The notes below the pieces were generated by a model. The model was not told where the DNA came from. It saw nothing but the letters and a program-made list of their open reading frames with translations, and ran no database searches. Positions 26,274 to 35,563 of a stretch of DNA of 64,000 bases are shown piece after piece. The position numbers and the translations under genes are program-made. The DNA lies in NCBI RefSeq assembly GCF_042652185.1, contig NZ_JBHSIX010000002.1. One strand, written 5' to 3'. Source of the DNA: Actinacidiphila fildesensis. Its GTDB lineage: Bacteria; Actinomycetota; Actinomycetes; Streptomycetales; Streptomycetaceae. The first letter of the stretch is position 1. Each line of letters opens with the position of its first letter.

Positions 26274-27380
26274 CTACTGGTCGCTGAGCCGGCCGCTCAA
26301 CCACTCCAGGGCGGGCGGGATCTCCCGGCCCCAGGTGTTGAAGTTGTGGCCGCCGCTCTCCAGGATGATCGACGACATGTGCGTCGGCGCCTTCGCGGCG
26401 CCGATCAGCTTCAGCGTCTCCTTGTAGTTCGGCTCGCCCTTCTTGCTGCTGGTCACCAGGAGGTTCACCGGCGGGTGCGGCAGGTTCTTCAGCCGCCACG
26501 CCAGGTTGTTCTGGAGTTCGAGCTTCCTGTCGCCGCCGAACAGGTCGCCGGTCGTGCGGTCGCGCGGCGCCTTGTAGTCGGCGGACAGGCCGACCGCGGT
26601 CGAGTACGCCTCGGGGTGCCGCATCGTGAGCTTCAGGGCGCAGTAGCCGCCGGTGGAGTCGCCCATGATTCCCCAGTTCCGGGCGTTGGTGCCGACCCGG
26701 AAGTGACCGGACACGGCGGCGCGCAGGTCCTTGGTGAAGAAGGTCTCCGTCTGGGGGCCGCCGGGGATGTCCATGCACTCGGTGTCCCGCGGCGGGGCCA
26801 CCGTCGGCCGCATCATGATCAGTATGGTCGGCTTGGCCTTGCCGTCCAGCACCTGCTGGTGGGCGATCGACGGGTACTTCATCTTCTTGAAGAGCGCCTC
26901 GGCGGTGCCCGGGTAGCCGGTGAGGATCACGGACGCCGGGAACCTGCGCTTGGCGTCCTGGAAGTACTCGGGGGGCAGATAGACATACGCCGGGGTGGTG
27001 ATGTCGGACGCCCCGCCCTGGAACACCACCTTCTGGATCTGGCCGCCGACCTTCGGAACCGAACCCCCGGGCACGTTGACGTACTTGTGGCCGACCACCT
27101 GCAGTTGGTTCGCGGCTCCCGAGTGGTTGACGACGACGCCCGGCTCGGACTCCTGTCCGAACAGGTCGGCCCAGGAGGCGTAGAAGCCGAACGAGTAGTT
27201 GGCGGCCAGCCCGAGCGCCGCGATCATCGACAACTGGGTGAAGAGCATCATCCCGACCCGCCCCAGCACCACCGGGAGACTCCGCTTGGACAGCCGCGGC
27301 CAGAGCCATACGGTGGCCACGAACAGCACTACCGCGGCTATGACCGCCAGCAGTAGAACCTTCTTACTGGTGAGACCCAT
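26274..27380 (-). CDS. Membrane-anchored esterase of the alpha/beta-hydrolase fold
   Basis: A 368-residue protein. Two membrane helices (residues 8-26 and about 42-60) are followed by an extracellular hydrolase domain related to the esterase D/antigen 85-type family. The nucleophile is Ser in IMGDSTGGYCAL, and the likely catalytic His is in ESGGHNFNTW. YVYLPPEYFQ and VILTGYPGT mark the first strands. The ATG at 27380 was chosen; the longer open frame upstream is not protein-like. It is divergent from the DUF2156 gene. A short inverted repeat, TTGCGG/CCGCAA (27491-27510), lies between them. Confidence 0.8.
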   Translation of the reverse strand: MGLTSKKVLLLAVIAAVVLFVATVWLWPRLSKRSLPVVLGRVGMMLFTQLSMIAALGLAANYSFGFYASWADLFGQESEPGVVVNHSGAANQLQVVGHKYVNVPGGSVPKVGGQIQKVVFQGGASDITTPAYVYLPPEYFQDAKRRFPASVILTGYPGTAEALFKKMKYPSIAHQQVLDGKAKPTILIMMRPTVAPPRDTECMDIPGGPQTETFFTKDLRAAVSGHFRVGTNARNWGIMGDSTGGYCALKLTMRHPEAYSTAVGLSADYKAPRDRTTGDLFGGDRKLELQNNLAWRLKNLPHPPVNLLVTSSKKGEPNYKETLKLIGAAKAPTHMSSIILESGGHNFNTWGREIPPALEWLSGRLSDQ

Positions 27381-27545
27381 GTCGAGTGACGTACTTTCCT
27401 GTCTGCGGCCCGGTTCCGGCTCCTTCTGACGGAACCTAAGGGCCTTCCTTCGCGTCCTAGAGGGCGCAAATTGTTCATTACGAGAGCTGTTTGCGGAACA
27501 TATCCCGCAATGTTGGGGCTTGGTGACCCATGTCTGTACAGGTAG

Positions 27546-29426
27546 ATGGAGAACTCGGCTTCCGGGTTCCCTGGGCAGGTGCCCGTGTCTACTGATCGCG
27601 CAAACGCCGGCACGCGGCGTCCGCGGTTCCTCCGCTCCTCCTCCGTCCCCTCGGTCGTCGGTACCGCCGGGGCCGTAGTGGGGCTGCTCGACGTCGTCTC
27701 CGGCGTGTTCCCCGGTTTCCGCAACGGCCGGATGCACCACATGGCGATGGTCTTCCCCGGCACCATGAGTTCGCTCGCGGCGGCCGGGTCGGTCGTCACC
27801 GGCATCCTGCTGCTGATGCTGGCTCATGGCCTCAAACGCGGGAAGGTGCGCGCCTGGTGGGCAGCGGTGCTGCTGCTGCCGACCGGTGCCGCGACCCAGT
27901 TGGTGTACCGGCACTCGGGCGTCGGCGCGATCGTCTCGCTGGGACTGCTCGCGCTCCTGATCGTCCACCGGGCGCAGTTCAACGCGCTGTCGGACCCGCG
28001 CACCCGCTGGCGGGCCGCGGCCAACTTCGTGCTGCTCAGCGTCGTCGCGCTCGCGCTGGGGCTGCTGATCGTCAGCGCCCACCCCCGCGTCGAGATGGGC
28101 GATCCCAGCCTGATCGAGCGACTGCAGCACGTGCTGTACGGGCTTTTCGGTTTCGAGGGCCCGGTGAGCTATACGAGTGACCGGGCCTCGGACGTCGTGG
28201 CCTACTCGCTCGGCGGGCTCGGCTTCCTGATCGCCGGCACCACCGCGTATCTGATCCTGCGTCCGGCACGGCCGGTCGCCGAGCTCAGCGGTGCCGACGA
28301 GGACCAGCTGCGCGAGCTGCTGGCCAAGCACGGCGCCCGCGACTCCCTCGGCCACTTCGCACTGCGCCGCGACAAGAGCGTGGTGTTCTCACCGAGCGGC
28401 AAGGCCGCCGTCTGCTACCGGGTGGTGTCCGGGGTGATGCTCGCCAGCGGCGACCCCATCGGGGACGTCGAGGCCTGGCCGGGCGCCATCGAGCGCTTCA
28501 TGGAACTGGCCCGGGCGCACGCCTGGATCCCGGCGGTCATGGGCTGCAGCGAGACCGGCGGCGAGGTCTGGACCCGCGAGACGGGCCTGGACGCGCTGGA
28601 GCTGGGCGACGAGGCGATCGTGCGCACCAGCGCCTTCACCATGCAGGGCCGCGCGATGCGCAACGTCCGGCAGATGGTGAAGCGCATCGAACGGTCCGGC
28701 TACGTCTGCAAGGTGCGCCGGGTCCGCGAGCTGTCGGACGCCGAGCGCGAGCAGGTCCGGCTGGCCGCCGACGCCTGGCGCGGCACGGACACCGAGCGCG
28801 GCTTCTCCATGGCGCTCGGCCGGTTCGGCGATGTCGAGGACGGCGACTGCGTGGTCGTCACCGCCCACAAGGAGCGGGAGGACGGCGTGGAGTCGCCGCT
28901 GGGCGACCTGCGGGCCGTGCTGCACTTCGTCCCCTGGGGCAAGGACGGCATGTCGCTGGAGCTCATGCGGCGCGACCGCAGCGCCGACCCGGGGCTCAAC
29001 GAGCTGCTGATCGTCGAGGCGCTGCAGCACGCACCGGAGCTGGGCGTCGAGAACGTCTCGCTCAACTTCGCGATGTTCCGCTCGGCGCTCGCCCGCGGTG
29101 AGCGGATCGGGGCGGGTCCGGTGCTGCGCGGCTGGCGGGGACTGCTGGTCTTCCTGTCACGCTGGTTCCAGATCGAGTCGCTGTACAAGTTCAACGCGAA
29201 GTTCCAGCCGGAGTGGGTGCCGCGGTTCCTGGTGTTCCGCAACTCCCGGGACCTCCCCCGGATCGGCTTCGCCGCCATGCAGGCGGAGGGCTTCGTCACT
29301 CTGTCGCTGCCGCTGCCGGACGCGCTCCAGCGGTTCCTGCCGGGCCGGGCCAAGCGGGCCGCGCACAGCGCGCCCGGCTATGCCAACAGCTCGGAGCCGG
29401 AGCGGGTGGTCAAGATCGTCGCCTGA
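27546..29426 (+). CDS. DUF2156 (MprF/LysX-like) membrane protein
   Basis: A 626-residue protein. About six membrane helices span residues 38-245. The C-terminal cytoplasmic DUF2156 domain, the catalytic part of phosphatidylglycerol lysyltransferases, follows (about 260-600). Landmarks are GKAAVCYRVVSGVMLASGDPIG, GRAMRNVRQMVKRIERSG, and a C-terminal NAKFQPEWVPRF. By family it may transfer an amino acid from aminoacyl-tRNA to a membrane lipid. The ATG at 27546 lacks a clear ribosome site and an internal GTG about 33 bases on is an alternative. Confidence 0.82.
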   Translation: MENSASGFPGQVPVSTDRANAGTRRPRFLRSSSVPSVVGTAGAVVGLLDVVSGVFPGFRNGRMHHMAMVFPGTMSSLAAAGSVVTGILLLMLAHGLKRGKVRAWWAAVLLLPTGAATQLVYRHSGVGAIVSLGLLALLIVHRAQFNALSDPRTRWRAAANFVLLSVVALALGLLIVSAHPRVEMGDPSLIERLQHVLYGLFGFEGPVSYTSDRASDVVAYSLGGLGFLIAGTTAYLILRPARPVAELSGADEDQLRELLAKHGARDSLGHFALRRDKSVVFSPSGKAAVCYRVVSGVMLASGDPIGDVEAWPGAIERFMELARAHAWIPAVMGCSETGGEVWTRETGLDALELGDEAIVRTSAFTMQGRAMRNVRQMVKRIERSGYVCKVRRVRELSDAEREQVRLAADAWRGTDTERGFSMALGRFGDVEDGDCVVVTAHKEREDGVESPLGDLRAVLHFVPWGKDGMSLELMRRDRSADPGLNELLIVEALQHAPELGVENVSLNFAMFRSALARGERIGAGPVLRGWRGLLVFLSRWFQIESLYKFNAKFQPEWVPRFLVFRNSRDLPRIGFAAMQAEGFVTLSLPLPDALQRFLPGRAKRAAHSAPGYANSSEPERVVKIVA

Positions 29427-29453
29427 TCGCTCCGTGACCACTGGTCACCACGG

Positions 29454-29493
29454 AAACCGGCCGGCCCCCTGTCATCAGGGGGCCGGCCGGTTT
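29454..29493. terminator. Bidirectional terminator, DUF2156 gene and folE
   Basis: A perfect 18-bp stem (29454-29471 with 29476-29493) and a TCAT loop lie between two convergent stops. One arm ends in AAA and the other in TTT. Confidence 0.88.
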
Positions 29494-29519
29494 CGTCGTG
29501 CCCAGCGCGGCAGCCGGTC

Positions 29520-30125
29520 TCAGCGGCCGATGATCAGGCTCATCGCCTCGGAGCGGGTCGCCGAGTCCCGCAGCTGGCCGCGCACCGCCGAGGTGATGGT
29601 CTTCGCACCCTGCTTGCGCACCCCGCGCATCGTCATGCACATGTGCTCGCACTCGATGACGACGATCACGCCGCGCGGCTCCAGGATGCGCATCAGCGAG
29701 TCGGCGATCTGGGTGGTGAGCCGCTCCTGGACCTGCGGGCGGCGGGCGAACACATCGACCAGCCGGGCGAGCTTCGACAGCCCGGTGATCTTCCCGCTGG
29801 CGGCCGGGATGTAGCCGACGTGCGCGACCCCGACGAACGGCACCAGGTGGTGCTCGCAGCTGGACATCACCTCGATGTCCTTCACCAGCACCATCTCGTC
29901 GTGCCCGAGGTCGAACGTCGTGGTCAGGACGTCCTCCGGCTCCTGCCAGAGGCCGGCGAATATCTCCTTGTAGGCGCGGGCCACCCGGCTCGGTGTCTCC
30001 CGCAGGCCCTCCCGGTCCGGGTCCTCGCCGACCGCGATGAGGAGCTCGCGCACAGCGGCCTCGGCGCGCTTCTCGTCGAACTCACCGATGGCCCCCTCGC
30101 CATCCAGCGTCACCGGGTCGGTCAT
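29520..30125 (-). CDS. folE: GTP cyclohydrolase I
   Basis: A 201-residue enzyme that starts folate synthesis by converting GTP to dihydroneopterin triphosphate. The zinc and substrate residues are in MSSCEHHLVPF and ECEHMCM; ETPSRVARAYKEIF and KITGLSKLAR are family blocks. The ATG at 30125 follows GAGG by six bases. The ftsH terminator hairpin lies just upstream, so folE has its own promoter or relies on readthrough. Confidence 0.96.
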   Translation of the reverse strand: MTDPVTLDGEGAIGEFDEKRAEAAVRELLIAVGEDPDREGLRETPSRVARAYKEIFAGLWQEPEDVLTTTFDLGHDEMVLVKDIEVMSSCEHHLVPFVGVAHVGYIPAASGKITGLSKLARLVDVFARRPQVQERLTTQIADSLMRILEPRGVIVVIECEHMCMTMRGVRKQGAKTITSAVRGQLRDSATRSEAMSLIIGR

Positions 30126-30180
30126 CTGTGCCTCGTTCCTCGTGCGGACCTGCAGAACCTGATGTGCGGGCAAAAGCGGA

Positions 30181-30220
30181 AGGCCGCGCCCCCAAGGCTA
30201 AAACCTTGGGGACGCGGCCT
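30181..30220 (-). terminator. Terminator after ftsH
   Basis: A 17-bp stem with one mismatch (30181-30197 with 30204-30220) and a CTAAAA loop sits 53 bases beyond the ftsH stop and before folE. Confidence 0.82.
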
Positions 30221-30272
30221 GCATTCCGGGATCACCTTCGCCGGCCGGCTGACGCCGACCGGTTTCCGGTGG

Positions 30273-32348
30273 TCAGCTGTCGGTACCGCTGCCCGAGTCC
30301 TCGGGAAGCTCCACCGTCTCGGTGGCCTTCTCGATGGCCGGGGTGGCGGTGCTGCTGCCGTTGGCGGACTGGCTGCCGTTGGTGAGCGCCAGCTCCTTCG
30401 GCGAGAGCACCGGCGGGCGGGTCGACGGCGTACGCCGCGAGGACCCGGTCCACGCCGGACGCGGCGGGCGCCTGACGATGGCCTTGAAGATCTCGGCGAT
30501 CTCCTCCTTGTTCAGCGTCTCCCTCTCCAGGAGCGCCAGAACGAGGTTGTCGAGAACGTCGCGGTTCTCGACCAGGATCTCCCACGCCTCGTTGTGCGCG
30601 GTCTCGATGAGCTTCTTGACCTCTTCGTCGACCAGCCCGGCGACCTCTTCCGAGTAGTCGCGCTGGTGACCCATGTCACGGCCCAGGAACGGCTCCGCGT
30701 TGTCCGAGCCGAACTTGATCGCGCCGAGCCGCTCGGTCATCCCGTACTGGGTGACCATCGCGCGCGCCGTCGCGGTCGCCTTCTCGATGTCGTTCGAGGC
30801 GCCGGTGGTCGGGTCGTGGAAGACCAGTTCCTCCGCCGCCCGGCCGCCCATCATGTAGGCGAGCTGGTCGAGCATCTCGTTGCGCGTCGTCGAGTACTTG
30901 TCCTCGTCCGGCAGGACCATCGTGTAACCGAGGGCCCGGCCGCGGGAGAGGATCGTGATCTTGTGCACCGGGTCGCTGTTCGGAGAAGCCGCCGCGACCA
31001 GGGCGTGTCCGCCCTCGTGGTACGCGGTGATCTTCTTCTCCTTCTCGGACATGATCCGGGTCCGCTTCTGCGGTCCGGCCACGACCCGGTCGATCGCCTC
31101 GTCGAGGGTCTCGTTGTCGAGCAGCTTGCGATCCCCGCGGGCCGTCAGGAGCGCGGCCTCGTTGAGCACGTTCGCCAGGTCCGCGCCGGTGAAACCGGGG
31201 GTGCGGCGAGCGACGGCCCGGAGGTCGACGTTCGGAGCGACCGGCTTGCCCTTGGCGTGGACGTTGAGGATCTCCAGCCGGCCCATGAGGTCGGGGCGGT
31301 CCACGGCGATCTGCCGGTCGAAGCGGCCCGGGCGCAGCAGCGCCGGGTCCAGGATGTCCGGCCGGTTCGTGGCGGCGATCAGGATGACGCCGCCCTTCAC
31401 GTCGAAGCCGTCCATCTCGACGAGCAGCTGGTTGAGCGTCTGCTCGCGCTCGTCGTGACCGCCGCCCATACCGGCACCGCGGTGCCGGCCGACGGCGTCG
31501 ATCTCGTCGACGAAGACGATCGCCGGAGCGTTCGCCTTGGCCTGCTCGAACAGGTCACGGACACGCGAGGCGCCGACACCCACGAACATCTCGACGAAGT
31601 CGGAGCCCGAGATCGAGTAGAACGGCACGCCCGCCTCACCCGCGACAGCACGGGCCAGCAGGGTCTTACCGGTACCGGGCGGCCCGTAGAGCAGCACGCC
31701 CTTGGGGATCTTGGCGCCGACGGCCTGGAACTTCGCCGGCTCCTGCAGGAACTCCTTGATCTCGTGGAGTTCCTCGACCGCCTCGTCCGCCCCGGCCACA
31801 TCCGCGAACGTGGTCTTGGGGGTGTCCTTGGTGATCAGCTTGGCCTTGGACTTCCCGAACTGCATGACGCGGGATCCGCCGCCCTGCATCTGGTTCATCA
31901 GGAAGAGGAAGACCACCACGATCAGCACGAACGGCAGCAGTGACAGCAGAATGCTGACGAACGCGTTCTGCTTGGACGGCGAGACGGTGTAACCGTCGGG
32001 CAGCGTGCCGCCCGCGTCCGCCGTGCCGTCGACCTTCTTCTGGAGATCAGCCGCGATGGCGGTGCTCTGGTCGGCGCTGACGTAGCTCGCCTTGAGCTTG
32101 GTGCCCAGGTCCTTACCGCCGACCTTGGCACCGTCGACGAGCTCGACCTTGATCATCTGCTCGTCGCCGGTGGTGATCTCCGCCGACTTGAGAATGTTGT
32201 CCTTGCTGTGGATCGCTTGCACGACCTGGCCGGTGTCCACCGTCTTGTAGCCGCCGGAGGAGCCGACGACCTGCATGAGGACGACCACGGCGATGACAGC
32301 CAGCACGATCCACATGACTGGCCCACGGAAATAGCGCTTGACGTCCAT
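30273..32348 (-). CDS. ftsH: ATP-dependent zinc metalloprotease FtsH
   Basis: A 691-residue membrane AAA+ protease that degrades unneeded membrane and regulatory proteins. Two membrane helices (residues 9-27 and about 120-140) flank an extracellular domain. Walker A is GPPGTGKT, Walker B IVFVDEIDAVGRH, the second region of homology ends LLRPGRFDRQ, and the zinc site is HEGGH. The C-terminal 60 residues are Ser/Thr/Pro-rich. The ATG at 32348 starts MDVKRYFRGP, the usual form. The ftsH-hpt-tilS order is conserved in actinomycetes. Confidence 0.96.
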   Translation of the reverse strand: MDVKRYFRGPVMWIVLAVIAVVVLMQVVGSSGGYKTVDTGQVVQAIHSKDNILKSAEITTGDEQMIKVELVDGAKVGGKDLGTKLKASYVSADQSTAIAADLQKKVDGTADAGGTLPDGYTVSPSKQNAFVSILLSLLPFVLIVVVFLFLMNQMQGGGSRVMQFGKSKAKLITKDTPKTTFADVAGADEAVEELHEIKEFLQEPAKFQAVGAKIPKGVLLYGPPGTGKTLLARAVAGEAGVPFYSISGSDFVEMFVGVGASRVRDLFEQAKANAPAIVFVDEIDAVGRHRGAGMGGGHDEREQTLNQLLVEMDGFDVKGGVILIAATNRPDILDPALLRPGRFDRQIAVDRPDLMGRLEILNVHAKGKPVAPNVDLRAVARRTPGFTGADLANVLNEAALLTARGDRKLLDNETLDEAIDRVVAGPQKRTRIMSEKEKKITAYHEGGHALVAAASPNSDPVHKITILSRGRALGYTMVLPDEDKYSTTRNEMLDQLAYMMGGRAAEELVFHDPTTGASNDIEKATATARAMVTQYGMTERLGAIKFGSDNAEPFLGRDMGHQRDYSEEVAGLVDEEVKKLIETAHNEAWEILVENRDVLDNLVLALLERETLNKEEIAEIFKAIVRRPPRPAWTGSSRRTPSTRPPVLSPKELALTNGSQSANGSSTATPAIEKATETVELPEDSGSGTDS

Positions 32349-32587
32349 CCATGCGGGGCGCGGACGCCCCGTCCCTCCTGCCACAGTGAGGCAGCGCGGC
32401 TCGATGGCCGCGCGCACATCCGGTGTATGACCCGACCTTCGGACGGTACCTCAGCATTGTCCACCGAGGCGGCCGCCAACCGTTAACAATCCCGGCTTCC
32501 CCTGCTCCAACGGCGGGAAACGGTGCGGGGTTCCCCGTTGTCGGCACGGGCTGCGCCGAACGGGGACATCTTCGGACGAATCGGGCG

Positions 32588-33142
32588 TCAGCCGCCGTAT
32601 ACGTGCGGGGCGAGTGTTCCGACAAATGGGAGATTGCGGTACTTCTCGTTGAAATCGAGTCCGTAACCGACGACGAATTCATTGGGAATGTCGAAGCCGG
32701 TGTACTTCACATCGATCTCGACCTTGGCCGCCTCCGGCTTGCGCAGCAGCGTGCAGACCTCCAGGGAGGCCGGGCCGCGCGAGCCGAGGTTGCTGATCAG
32801 CCAGGACAGCGTCAGACCGGAGTCGATGATGTCCTCGACGATCAGCACGTCGCGGCCGGCGATGTCGGTGTCGAGGTCCTTGAGGATGCGGACGACGCCC
32901 GAGGACTTCGTGCCGGCGCCGTAGGAGGACACCGCCATCCAGTCCATCGTCACGTTGGTGGACAGCGCGCGTGCCAGGTCCGCCATGACCATCACCGCGC
33001 CCTTGAGCACGCCGACGATCAGCAGGTCCTTCCCGGCGTAGTCCTTGTCGATCTTCGCGGCAAGCTCGATCAGCTTGGCGTCGATCTCTTCCTTGGTGAT
33101 GAGCACCTTTTCGAGATCGGTGCCCATGTCGTTCTCGTTCAC
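32588..33142 (-). CDS. hpt: Hypoxanthine phosphoribosyltransferase
   Basis: A 184-residue purine salvage enzyme. The PRPP-binding motif is DVLIVEDIIDSGLT, with GVLKGAVMV earlier and the base-contacting FVVGYGLDF near the end. The GTG at 33142 has GAGG eleven bases upstream; the ATG at 33127 is an alternative. It lies 20 bases after tilS and is probably co-transcribed with it. Confidence 0.95.
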   Translation of the reverse strand: MNENDMGTDLEKVLITKEEIDAKLIELAAKIDKDYAGKDLLIVGVLKGAVMVMADLARALSTNVTMDWMAVSSYGAGTKSSGVVRILKDLDTDIAGRDVLIVEDIIDSGLTLSWLISNLGSRGPASLEVCTLLRKPEAAKVEIDVKYTGFDIPNEFVVGYGLDFNEKYRNLPFVGTLAPHVYGG

Positions 33143-33162
33143 CTGTTTTGGTTCCTCAAGGT

Positions 33163-34158
33163 CTACGACGGTGAGAAGAACAGTCTGCCATTGCGCCGAC
33201 GGGCCTCGACGCCGCCCGGCAGGTTGAGACCTTTCTGCCCGCGCCAGTCGGTGACCAGCCGGTCGACCTCCTCGATATGGCGGGCGAACAGGAATCCGGG
33301 CGGGGAACCGGCCGCGATGACCGCGCGGCGCAGGATCCGGCGGCGGACGGCGGTCGGCAGGACGTACAGCCGGTCCGCGTCCAGGGTGCCGTCGCCGTCG
33401 GCAACATCACGTTCTGCGGTGGCCGCCCACTGGTCCAGGGCGTCCGCGTCGTCACGGGAGAGCTGGGCGGTGCGGGCCAGTGCCTCGATGACGCCCTTGC
33501 CGAGGGACTTCTCCAGCACCGGCAGCGCCTCGTGGCGGACCCGGGAGCGGGTGTACGCCGGGTCGTGGTTGTGCGGGTCCTCCCACACGTCGATGCCCTG
33601 GGCCAGGCAGCCCTTGCGGACGGTGTCGCGGTCGAGCAGCAGGAACGGGCGGCGGTAGCGGCCGCCGGCGCCCGATACGGCGGCCATCCCGGACAGCGAG
33701 CGGGTGCCGGAGCCGCGGGCGAGGCCGAGCAGCACCGTTTCCGCCTGGTCGTCCCGGGTGTGGCCGAGCAGGACGGCGGCGGCGCCGCGGGCGTCGGCGG
33801 TGGCGTCCAGCGCGCCGTAGCGGGCGTCACGGGCGGCGGCTTCGGGTCCGCCCTGGCGGCCGACGGTGACACCGACGGCGTCCACGGGGTCGAGCCCGAG
33901 GCCGCGCAGGCGCGCGGCGACTTCGAGGGCCCGGCCGGTCGAGCCGGGCTGCAGCCCGTGGTCGACGGTGACGGCCCCGGCGCGCACGCCGAGCTTGGGG
34001 GCCTCGAACGCGAGGGCCGCGGCGAGCGCCATGGAGTCGGCGCCGCCGCTGCAGGCGGCGAGGACGAGGGGGTTGGGGGCGGGGGTGGCGATGAGGACGT
34101 CGTGAAGTACGCGGCGGACCGCCAGGCGTATCGCGGCGACCGTGGGGTGGGGACCCAT
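33163..34158 (-). CDS. tilS: tRNA(Ile)-lysidine synthase
   Basis: A 331-residue enzyme that adds lysine to the wobble C of the CAU anticodon of a tRNA-Ile. The PP-loop is ACSGGADSMAL, VTVDHGLQ and GHTRDDQAETVLL follow, and a C-terminal TilS domain ends with LPGGVEARRRNGRLFF. The ATG at 34158 has GGAGGG nine bases upstream; the 28 codons before it in the open frame lack protein character. Confidence 0.93.
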   Translation of the reverse strand: MGPHPTVAAIRLAVRRVLHDVLIATPAPNPLVLAACSGGADSMALAAALAFEAPKLGVRAGAVTVDHGLQPGSTGRALEVAARLRGLGLDPVDAVGVTVGRQGGPEAAARDARYGALDATADARGAAAVLLGHTRDDQAETVLLGLARGSGTRSLSGMAAVSGAGGRYRRPFLLLDRDTVRKGCLAQGIDVWEDPHNHDPAYTRSRVRHEALPVLEKSLGKGVIEALARTAQLSRDDADALDQWAATAERDVADGDGTLDADRLYVLPTAVRRRILRRAVIAAGSPPGFLFARHIEEVDRLVTDWRGQKGLNLPGGVEARRRNGRLFFSPS

Positions 34159-34302
34159 GTCCGGTTCCCTCCTATGGAGGCTGTGAGGGTGATAACGCAA
34201 AGTAGCTAGATGGTGACAGAAGCTGGGGCAGTACCCGAGCATCGCACGCCTTACCCTGCGCTTACGGTCCCTCGGACGGGTGAACCGGGAGGCGTTGGGT
34301 GG

Positions 34303-35463
34303 TCACGAATCGCTACGGCGGTGCACCCTTGCGACCCATTCCGCCGGTTTGGCGATCTCCGACTTCGTCGGGAGCGTGTTCGGCGACGTCCAGACGCGGT
34401 TGAAGCCGTCCATGCCCACTTCGTCCACGACGGCGCGCACGAAACGCTCGCCGTCCTTGTACTGACGCAGCTTCGCGTCCAGCCCCAGCACCTTGCGCAG
34501 CACCTGGTCCATCCGGCCCGCGCCGCTGGCGCGGCGCTGCTGGAACTTCTCCCGGATCTCCGCGACGGACGCCACGACATCGGGGCCGACGCCGTCCATC
34601 ACGTAGTCCGCGTGGCCCTCGAGCAGCGACATGACGGCGGTCAGCCGCGCGAGGATCTCCCGCTGGGCGGGGGTCTGGACGAGATCGACGAGGCTGCGGC
34701 CCTCGTCGGCCTCGTCCTCCTCCTTCGCGCCGCCGCCGGCGGCGAAGGACTGGGCGGCCTCCCTGAAGCGGTCGATGACGGTGGAGGCGTCCATCTCGGT
34801 CTCGCCGAGGAATGACTGGATCTCGCCCTCGATGTGGTCGCGCAGCCACGGCACGGCGGTGAACTGCGTGCGGTGCGTCTCCTCGTGCAGGCACACCCAC
34901 AGCCGGAAGTCGTGCGGATCCACGTCGAGTTCCCGCTCGACGTGGACGATGTTCGGAGCGACGAGCAGCAGCCGGCCCGCGCGGGGCTCTCCCGGGCCGG
35001 GGACGACGGGGCCGGCCGGCAGCTCGCGGGTGGCCGGGGCGAACGTCTCGTACTGGCCGAGCACCCGGGACGCCAGGAACGACAGCAGCATCCCGACCTC
35101 GACGCCGGTGACCTTGCCGCCGACCGTGCCCAGCGCCATCCCGCCGATGCCGCCGGGGCGGCGGTCCTGCATCTTGCCCAGCAGCGGCTTGAGGATCTCC
35201 CGGAAACCGGCGACGTTCGCCTTCACCCAGCCGACCCGGTCCACGATCAGCACGGGCGTGCCGTTCGTCTGCGCCTCGGCGTCCCCGTACATGCGGGTGA
35301 ACCGGCGCACGTGCTCCTCCGAGGAGCGCGCGTGCTTGCGCAACTCGGCCACGATCGCCCGCGCCTCGTCCCCGCTGACCTCAGGTCCCGGCCGCATCAA
35401 CCGCTGTGCGGTCGCCACTGCGAGATTCCAGTCGACCATCTCGGCACCACCGATGCTCGTCAT
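34303..35463 (-). CDS. Zincin-like metallopeptidase family protein (DUF2342)
   Basis: A 386-residue protein of the DUF2342/F420-biosynthesis-associated family found across actinomycetes. HEETHRTQF near residue 195 has the HEXXH form and VMSLLEGHADYVMDG supplies a possible third ligand. MVDWNLAVATAQRLMRPGPEV is the usual N-terminus; translation may start at this Met (residue 9) instead of 35463. Biochemical function is not known. It is transcribed in the same direction as tilS, 144 bases upstream. Confidence 0.82.
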   Translation of the reverse strand: MTSIGGAEMVDWNLAVATAQRLMRPGPEVSGDEARAIVAELRKHARSSEEHVRRFTRMYGDAEAQTNGTPVLIVDRVGWVKANVAGFREILKPLLGKMQDRRPGGIGGMALGTVGGKVTGVEVGMLLSFLASRVLGQYETFAPATRELPAGPVVPGPGEPRAGRLLLVAPNIVHVERELDVDPHDFRLWVCLHEETHRTQFTAVPWLRDHIEGEIQSFLGETEMDASTVIDRFREAAQSFAAGGGAKEEDEADEGRSLVDLVQTPAQREILARLTAVMSLLEGHADYVMDGVGPDVVASVAEIREKFQQRRASGAGRMDQVLRKVLGLDAKLRQYKDGERFVRAVVDEVGMDGFNRVWTSPNTLPTKSEIAKPAEWVARVHRRSDS

Positions 35464-35563
35464 GCCTTCACGGTACGTTGCCGCCCCCGCTTTGGGGGTC
35501 GGATAACGCCCGGGGTCCGGGGGCGCGGCCGGGACGGGGGCTGAGAAGGGGCTGGGGCGGGGC

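Noticed and set aside
27381..28355. N-terminal extension of the esterase frame
   Set aside because: It is antisense to the DUF2156 gene and has no protein character; the ATG at 27380 gives a normal membrane start.
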